Source: Thunnus maccoyii (taxonomy: Eukaryota; Chordata; Actinopteri; Scombriformes; Scombridae). Taken from it: a DNA stretch of 64,000 nucleotides. The translations under genes were made by a program, and so were the position numbers. Location of the stretch: NCBI RefSeq assembly GCF_910596095.1, contig NC_056540.1:25054501-25118500 (forward strand), read 5' to 3'. Under the pieces are notes generated by a model. That model was given only the letters and a program-made list of their open reading frames with translations, ran no database searches and was not told where the DNA came from. Shown in pieces: positions 50,984 to 64,000 of the stretch. Every line of letters starts with the position of its first letter. Position 1 is the first letter of the stretch.

Positions 50984-51823
50984 CGGTGGTGGAAATTAAC
51001 TAAGTACATTTACTCAAGTACTGTACAGTTTTGAGTATTTCCATTTGATGCTACTTTATACTTCCACTCACCTACATTTCAGAGGGAAATATTGTACTTT
51101 CTACTCTACACTACATTTATCTGAGAGTTTGTTACTTTTCAGATGAAGATTATACACAATGATAATATAACAAGCTTTTAAAATACAACACATGGTTAAA
51201 GATGAAACCAGTGGTTTCCAACTTTTTTTGGCTTTTGACGTCTTACAAAAAGCAGTTCGTAGTCGGGGTCACATTTCAGATGACTATGAGCTCCACCAAA
51301 TTTTCCCTCTGAACCTCTCACATGGTTTCATTTCAATAAATGATCCAATATTTCACCAAAAATCAAAGATTAGAGAAAAAGTCCAAAAAGTGAAAACAGA
51401 TTTGTGTATCAGAACTTTGTTTTTTCTTCTTTCCTCTCCCATTAATCACGACCCCTCAGATTTATCTGGTGACCCTTTGGAGGGGCCCGACCCCTAGGTT
51501 GGGAACCACTGGACTAAACTATCTAACTGTATATAAAGTAGTGGTTGAAACTAGCTTCACCTCCAGCAGCTACAACAATAACATGCTGCTTAATCACTGA
51601 TGCTTCAGTATTAATAATCTAATGATGTCATATATAATACTATATCAGTCAGAGGCACCAAATAAGTACTTTTACTGCAGTACTTTAACTACATTTTACT
51701 GCTAATACTTATGTACTTTTACTTAAGTAAGATTTTTCATGCAGGACTTTGACTTATTATGGAGTATTTTTACATTGCTGTATTGCTGCTTTTACTCAAC
51801 TAAAGGATCTTCTTCCACCAGTG
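50984..51823. mobile_element. MITE with 'GGTGGTGGAA…TTCCACCA' ends, interrupted
   Basis: The left end CGGTGGTGGAAATTAACTAA and the right end CTTCTTCCACCAGTG are inverted. Internal phrases (AAGTACATTTACTCAAGTAC; ACTTTTACTTAAGTAAGATT) are typical of a very common fish element. About 300 bp of a different element is inserted at 51209-51511. Confidence 0.75.
51209..51511. mobile_element. hAT-type MITE, 'CAGTGGTT…AACCACTG' family, copy 2 (nested)
   Basis: Ends are CAGTGGTTTCCAAC and GTTGGGAACCACTG. It is flanked by GATGAAAC on the left and GACTAAAC on the right, an imperfect 8-bp target duplication as expected for hAT. It lies inside the element at 50984-51823 and so inserted later. Confidence 0.8.
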
Positions 51824-51829
51824 ATTGTT

Positions 51830-54800
51830 AGTAAGAAAATAGTCCCTAAGTGAGTTGTGTAATGAGTTACAGGGGTGGAGTTGTCAGGTCAGGACAGCTG
51901 CGATTTTCATTTGCCAAACCATCAATTAAATATGTTTTAACTCGTCAAACATGACATTACAACACTTTAAGTACACTGAGACATAGAGCCTGTCAGTCTG
52001 ATATTTGAAAATGTGGTTAAATAGTGAAGGTGACTTGTTGGGACTTGTGATTTAATTTTCTACTTTTTTTTTTTTAATCAAGACTGGCAGATGTGCTTTA
52101 AATGTTTATGAACTGTAGATATTAATTATAGATTCAAAACAACTTTTTATTATTTCCTGTTTAATCCGTGAGGTGCTGGGTCTCTTTGCTTCCTAATTTA
52201 GTTACAGTTTTAGATTTGCAGCAGCATTAATAGACATTATTTTGTCTTGTCACAGCAGGAAAGTGACAGGTGTGACTAATAAACATTAAAGATGGCGCCG
52301 TTACATTTGACCTGGAGCACTTGACTTGTTAATGTTATTAATTATACCTGTGCTTTTCATACTGTCACATGTCAAAATATCTTCTGTGAAAAAAGTCTGT
52401 TTTGTGATGGCAGGTGTATTTAATTAATTTAAAGTTTAATTTCTGCTGTTGTTGACCACTAGAGGGCACTGATCATTAGCTACTGTATTAAACTACACTT
52501 CTTCACAAAATAGTCAAAACCTCACGAGGAAAGTAGCAGCATTTTGCAATATATGAGGTTTTAAGAGCTTAAAAGGCCAAAATTATGTCAAAAAATAACA
52601 GATAAATTGGTGAAAAGTATGAAAAAATCCCCTAGAAAAGACAGACTGCACCAGACAAACAGTGGCAACAAGTTAAAAATAAATTTTAGTGTTTTAATTA
52701 CTTATTTATTAATGTAAACTGTACGTGGTCTTTCCTTCATTATCAGTTTTCTTATTAATATTTATTGAACTACATGATTGCATATTGTACCATAATATCA
52801 TAAAATACTAGAAACATTGAAAAAAGGTGAAGTTTTACTCACATTTTTTGTTAAAATTTTCATGTGAAGATTAAAGAATCATTAGTTAATTAATTAATCT
52901 CTGGGTATTTTATTCAATCTTTTATTAAGTGTAGGTTGTCTAGGCATAAATTCACTTTTATCACAACAGTTAAGATTTATTTGACACAAGAACAAGGAGA
53001 AATGATGTGGCAAGCTTGTAAATTTAGTCTTTATTTTCATGTGTTAATGTTACTGATTGTATTTTCTCATCCTTTTTTGTTAATGAAGAAACAACAGAAG
53101 AAAAAAAAAAAGCATTCACAAAGTAAGAAAACATTTATAGCTACATACATACATACAATATATCGATGTGATAAAACACAGTATCACATGTTAGATGACC
53201 CCGAAGGAGAAGAGGAAGCAGATTGTGTGACCTGCAACTCCTGAAATCTTCTCCGGCTGAAGGAATTTATAGCAAAAATCAGTGTAAAAAAAAAAAAAAA
53301 AAAGCAGGTTTTTGTTTCTAACAGGAGTTTTGTGATTAAAACAGAAATCTAAACACAGAATTCAGACGCATTTACTGCAGCACAAATCCATTTTCTCACC
53401 TTTTAGTTTTCAACAAATGTTCTAACTTTCCTGAACACGTTTATGAGCAACAAGATGCAGATTTACTCTCTTAACAGAACCTTAAGACATATTGTTTTTT
53501 CTCTTCCGTTGCTGTTTCGACAAACTAAAACCTGATCGTTTGTACGTTTCCAGGAGGATTATGACCTGTGAGACATCTTCGACAGTGACGTCTGCTATGA
53601 ATTCCAGGTCTGTGAATCAACCATGCATGTTGGATGGGTAAGTGTGAGATGAAACATACTGTACACCGACAGAGAGACAGAATACATTTACAGTTTTAAC
53701 AACGTATGAACCACATGTGAAGTTTACCACTCTGTTGCAGGCACAATGAAAAACAAAACAAAAACAAAAAAAAAAAAGTGTTTGCTTGCTTGTTTGAAAT
53801 ATTTTTAGAAAAACCAGGCGCCAAACAAGTCGACGGTTCACGTTGTTCACACTAAAAAATATAAGACGAAACTAAAAGAAAAAGCCCTTCAGAGATTGAC
53901 GATGAAATTGTTTCCACTTTTTTTTTTTTTGACGGATGATAAAAACTGGAATGTTTTCAGATATGACACGTCTGTCATTGGCTTTTCAATCCCTGTTTAC
54001 CTTCTGTCAAACAAATGTATTCATATTTTGGTTTTTAAGCAGCGCCAACATGAACATTATGCTGACAACAGTGGTAAAGACACACTCGACTGACATCCGA
54101 GCAGTTTGCGTGTGTGTGTGTGTGTGTGTGTGTATGATAATGTGTGCGTCAGGCTGAAAACAAGTGATCCAAATAAAACAAAATTAAAAAGAAAAATCTT
54201 GTACCTCAAACATACACACGCCGACACACAGTCGATCCATCATTACCCCCCAAAAACTGCAGAACCTCCACGCAAACTTTATTATTGCTGCTTCTTCATG
54301 GCACAAATAATAGAAACAATACATCATGTTATTCATACTATTATGTTCTCTTTTGCCATGCAAGCTCACTACAGTACTGCTTCTATATTAGCTTATATTA
54401 CACAGAGCGACAAAATAAATCAAAAACAAGCAGGTTCATGTTTGCTTTAGCCACACACAGTGCCAGACTAACTTCTACAGCTGGTTTTACAGTTAGTGAG
54501 TAGATACAAAATGATTATTATTGTCATTATCACACACAAAATAATGGTTATGATAGTAATAGCAATATTTATTTAAAAAAAAACAAAAAAACAAAACAAA
54601 AAAAACACATTCTCAGGGCATCACAAATATAATGAACCAAATGGGGCCAAACGCAATGTTTGAAATAATTTAAACATTTCTGACATTCATTCCTTCGGGT
54701 GTTTTTTATATACAGTATATATTTATATTTGTATAGAATTAGTGCTTCATCTTTAGAAATACAAATGAAAAAACACAAAAGGGCTGCATTCTGTGAATGC

Positions 54801-57200
54801 TGTGCAAATAACATCTTATTTTTACATCAAACCTCTGAACTTTACCGTCCTGACAAACACACACTGCACCCTCCCTCGTATTCTTTACAAGCTCTCACAA
54901 ACACAAAAGTTCAACTCTTGGACTCGTTCGTAGCTTCGAACCGTCAGAACTGACCGCAGTCAACTTTGATCCAGACGGGTAATTGTACATCAGTTCAGAA
55001 AGAAATGTTCTTTGTCTTATCTGCCTCTTAGCTTATAAATCCAACAATGAACCAGCTAGAGAGGTTCTTAAAATAGAACTTCACCTGCTAAAACAGAGGA
55101 TTGACCAACTTAGCGGCTTCAGGCCAAATTAAGTGACTTAGAAATGCGTCCTCTCATTTCACACCGCGACCTCTCGAATCCTGCCTGATACAAGACAACA
55201 TGGCTTCTATGAAGAAGAATGAAGAGGACAAACTCGTTGGCATGCATCAAACTTCAACCTGGACTGTCTCCTCCTCACCTGTCCTCATTTTACCTGCCAG
55301 CAGGAAATGAAACTTTACAAGAACTGCGGATTCGACCAAAGAGAGGACTTCTTTTTTTTTTTGTGTTTTCCTACTTGGTTGTAAAAATCTTCTCCCCTAC
55401 AAGTAATGTGGACACTAACATGCAAAAGGTACTAATCAGACCTTCAGCACCGACTCTGTCAAACAAACACATCATCGGTTTTTGGAGAAAATATCAGTTG
55501 ACCAAAGACAAAGATGCTCCTCTGCGTTTAAATCAGTGCTGGCAGTGTTGGCACCTCATCGTGTTTTAAAGCTACAATCAAACTTCTATCAGCGACCACC
55601 AGAGATGAACAAGTTTTTGAGTCTTTCAACGGCAGCCAAACCAGCTGCACAGCAACTGCTGACTGTCCCCTCACTGGTGTTTATGAAACCGACCGTGTAC
55701 CTAACGATACAAGAAAACCAAACCTGGTCAGACTACTCCTGCCTGTAGTCCACGAGAAGAGGACGAAACGTGGACCAGACGCTGCCCAATCAAAGGCACC
55801 TCTCAGCATTTATCACCCATGATCCCTCAGAAACCTGCCGCACCTCCATGCAGCAAACCGAACTGCAGAAAACCGAAGAAAAAATATACATCATATAATC
55901 TGTGAATCTGAGTAGGACTGTTTCCTATGAGCGTCTTACGTAAAAGCTCTGTCAGAAATATCAAAATCACGAGCCTATGACTGACAAACGCAGACATTAG
56001 AGCTTACAAACACTTAAAACCAGCTTTTTGTGAAAGAGGCTCATGGGAAACAGAGTTAATTTGTGAAGGAGAAATACAGGTAAACACCACCGTTTGCCAA
56101 CCTGCTGTACATCTTACTGACAAATATTGCCAAAATAGAATTTTAAAAAGTTGAAGAAAAATACTGAAGAATGGAAAAAGAAAAAGAGAATCAGTCCCGA
56201 ACTGAAGCGAACAGCTCCAAGATCACACCAGGAGTTAATAGTTATTTTTCCATTTCTCTTGGAATACAACAAATATTCTTTTTCATTCAAGAAAAAACAT
56301 GAACAGCAGTGTCTCACAAACATGTATGTATATACTTTTTTTTGTTTTTTTTTAACAAGAATACACGCACAAAGTTGTTAAACTGGTGAATTAATCTTAA
56401 AATCAGTCGGAAGGTGGCGCATTCAGGATGTGAGGATGTTAAATGAAGTTCAACCGACAGAATAAAATAATCACCTCGCGCCAAGGGGAAGCGGTTTGAA
56501 CCAATCGTGTCTCCCTGAAGCAAGGTGAAGGAGGGACTTTTCACACGGAGCGACGTCCCGAACAAAGATCGAGTGGAGAGCGTCTAAAATGTCAGTCCTC
56601 GAGCTGTCCATAATGATGATTCCTCAGCGCAAAGGAAAAAAAATAATGACATGAGGAACAAAAGATTGATAAAAGAAAAGTTTTTGAAATTAAAAAGTCA
56701 GAATGTCTTTTTTTTTTTTTCCTCAGAAGACGAGGAAACGAGACGTGAGAAGACAAGTGCAAAGTCTTGAGTCAAGTTGGGATGATGATGAAGATGATGA
56801 AGAGAAACACAGTGATGATGATTCCTTTTTTTTTTTTTTCTCCATGCTTTTAACTGCGACCCGCTTTAAATGATATGCAGGCAGCTGAGGCAGCAATGAT
56901 TGGTCGTGGCTGCTGTCACTCAAATGAAACGCAGGTCATTGGCTGAATGATGAGGAAGCGGCAGGAGTGACTTAAACTTTGACCGGCTGCATTCATGTCG
57001 GGGAGGGAAACATCCGTAAATATGGACGTCACCTTCTAGGTGGCTGATTACACCTTGAGACTGAGTTTTGGCAAAGAAGCTCCTGTTTGTCCACATTACT
57101 TCATTCTGACATCATGAACGAGGAAAATATCTGCAGTCATATAAAGATAATAAATATCAAACAAAAGATTTGAGTCAGTTTGTGATCAAAATGCTTAAAA
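51830..57200. other. Non-coding stretch, probably partly distal fam13b 3' UTR (- strand)
   Basis: AT-rich with many homopolymer runs; no conserved peptide seen. A YY1-like AAGATGGCGCC occurs at about 52290-52300 and an exon-like segment at 53554-53607 (CAG|GAG…CAG|GTCTGT). On the - strand this region follows the fam13b stop, and an AATAAA complement near 54567 could end a very long UTR. Confidence 0.35.
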
Positions 57201-57230
57201 ATGTCAGATTTTTCAAAGCTTTACTGCATA

Positions 57231-57298
57231 TTTATTCACTAATGGGGCCTTTTAGCAAAATAGTCCTGGCAGCTAAAAGTTCCTTCAGTGTATTTATT
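57231..57298 (-). terminator. Candidate fam13b poly(A) signals
   Basis: TTTATT on the + strand at 57293-57298 and 57231-57236 reads AATAAA on the - strand, about 0.68 and 0.74 kb after the fam13b stop codon. Confidence 0.4.
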
Positions 57299-57978
57299 GC
57301 AAAGATTTGGCAAAATTTAAACCGATAAAAATAATTTGAGGCGTGTTTTTTTTAATTTACTGATTAACTTCTTATTTTGCCAAGTTGTTTAAAACATCAA
57401 TAACAAAATAAATCTCCATCCCTGCTTCTAGTACTGATATTAGCGAGAACCAATGTTTGCTTGAGCTCCAAACAAATGCTGTAAACATTTTTGTCCGTTT
57501 TGAGGCAGACAGTGACGTTAAGTCCTGTAAACTCCTGTTCCTGAGCCATCAGACAACTACACACCAAGAACCAGAACTTGTAGGTTCCTGCAGGCAAAAT
57601 GAAGGCGACACTAAAGTCTCTCCAGCTGAAGCCTTTATAAATAAAACCAGTGTTTACGCACGTTAAATCACGGCATACTGAACTTAAAACTTTGACCTCA
57701 GAAACGCTTCCAAAGCAAAACTCTGAACCAGCCAGACACTGATGTTTATTTCCCACGACATGAATGCAGCGTAACGAGCGGAGGTCATGAAGTCTGATCT
57801 GATGTGGTTTTCTGGAGACTCAAGTGATCTGGATATGGTTCTCGGCTGGAGTGTTTCTCGAACCCTCCGGGGTGTGATGATGTCTCATGGGCTGAGGGAC
57901 GTCCTGGGTGGGCGGGTCCTCGCTGCCGTGATGACAGCTGATGTGTGCGGGGACGGCGGGCGTCTGCAGATGGTGGGT

Positions 57979-63852
<5,874 letters not shown>

Positions 63853-64000
63853 CTGGAAAGAGAGAGAGAGAGAGACGGGGGGGAGAGAGAGCAAGTGTCG
63901 GTATTTCAGTGAAAAGGTCAGGACATTTCTGGAACAACAATTTAGGTATTTAGCTGTATTTTATGACTGCTGTATTTTACGAAGCACTCTGTGATACTCT

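Noticed and set aside
53554..53607. Selenocysteine reading of the in-frame TGA
   Set aside because: There is no known selenoprotein context around DL-TGA-DIF, and no SECIS element was recognised by eye.
55219..55748. Open frames of 116 and 88 codons
   Set aside because: No recognised motif, no splice or start support, and a position within the probable fam13b 3' UTR or spacer on the opposite strand.

Overview
The window is nuclear DNA from a bony fish, most likely a spiny-rayed (percomorph) teleost. The genes are vertebrate genes with spliceosomal introns (GT...AG). Their proteins align almost residue for residue, from memory, with human MAEA, HNRNPA0, KLHL3 and FAM13B. The spaces between them hold short inverted-repeat DNA transposons and dinucleotide microsatellites typical of fish genomes. 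No prokaryotic, CRISPR or viral feature was seen.

Layout: (1) 2637-15090, + strand: maea in nine exons, 396 codons, the RING-like subunit of the CTLH/GID E3 ubiquitin ligase. (2) 19641-20540 and 26780-27688, + strand: two intronless, tandem, diverged hnrnpa0 genes encoding two-RRM, glycine-rich RNA-binding proteins. (3) 30691-45469, + strand: klhl3 in fifteen exons, 594 codons, the BTB-BACK-Kelch substrate adaptor of a CUL3 ubiquitin ligase. (4) 45470-57978: about 12.5 kb with no recognisable protein gene but many transposon relics, plus a promoter-like patch and small candidate exons near 50.1-50.8 kb. (5) 57979-63852, - strand: the last seven coding exons of fam13b. Its N-terminal RhoGAP part lies beyond the right edge.

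Two of the four gene types are ubiquitin-ligase parts and one is an RNA-binding protein family, but nothing in the sequence says they act together. The arrangement looks like inherited neighbourhood: HNRNPA0, KLHL3 and FAM13B are also close on human 5q31, whereas MAEA is on human 4p16. MYOT and PKD2L2, which I recall near FAM13B in human, were not recognised here.

The most interesting leads are: the tandem hnrnpa0 pair, both lacking the serine equivalent to human Ser84; an orphan CpG-rich locus at 50.1-50.8 kb with a start-codon YY1 motif, clean splice sites and a perfect RFX X-box; UG or CA repeats lying against splice sites in klhl3 and fam13b; a glutamate-rich expansion in fam13b; a PIF/Harbinger-like Myb/SANT coding relic inside klhl3; a transposon nested in another with a visible target duplication; and an unexplained 200-bp direct repeat between the hnrnpa0 copies. 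Splice junctions were placed by eye from reading frame, splice dinucleotides and remembered vertebrate orthologues; no alignment or expression data were used.
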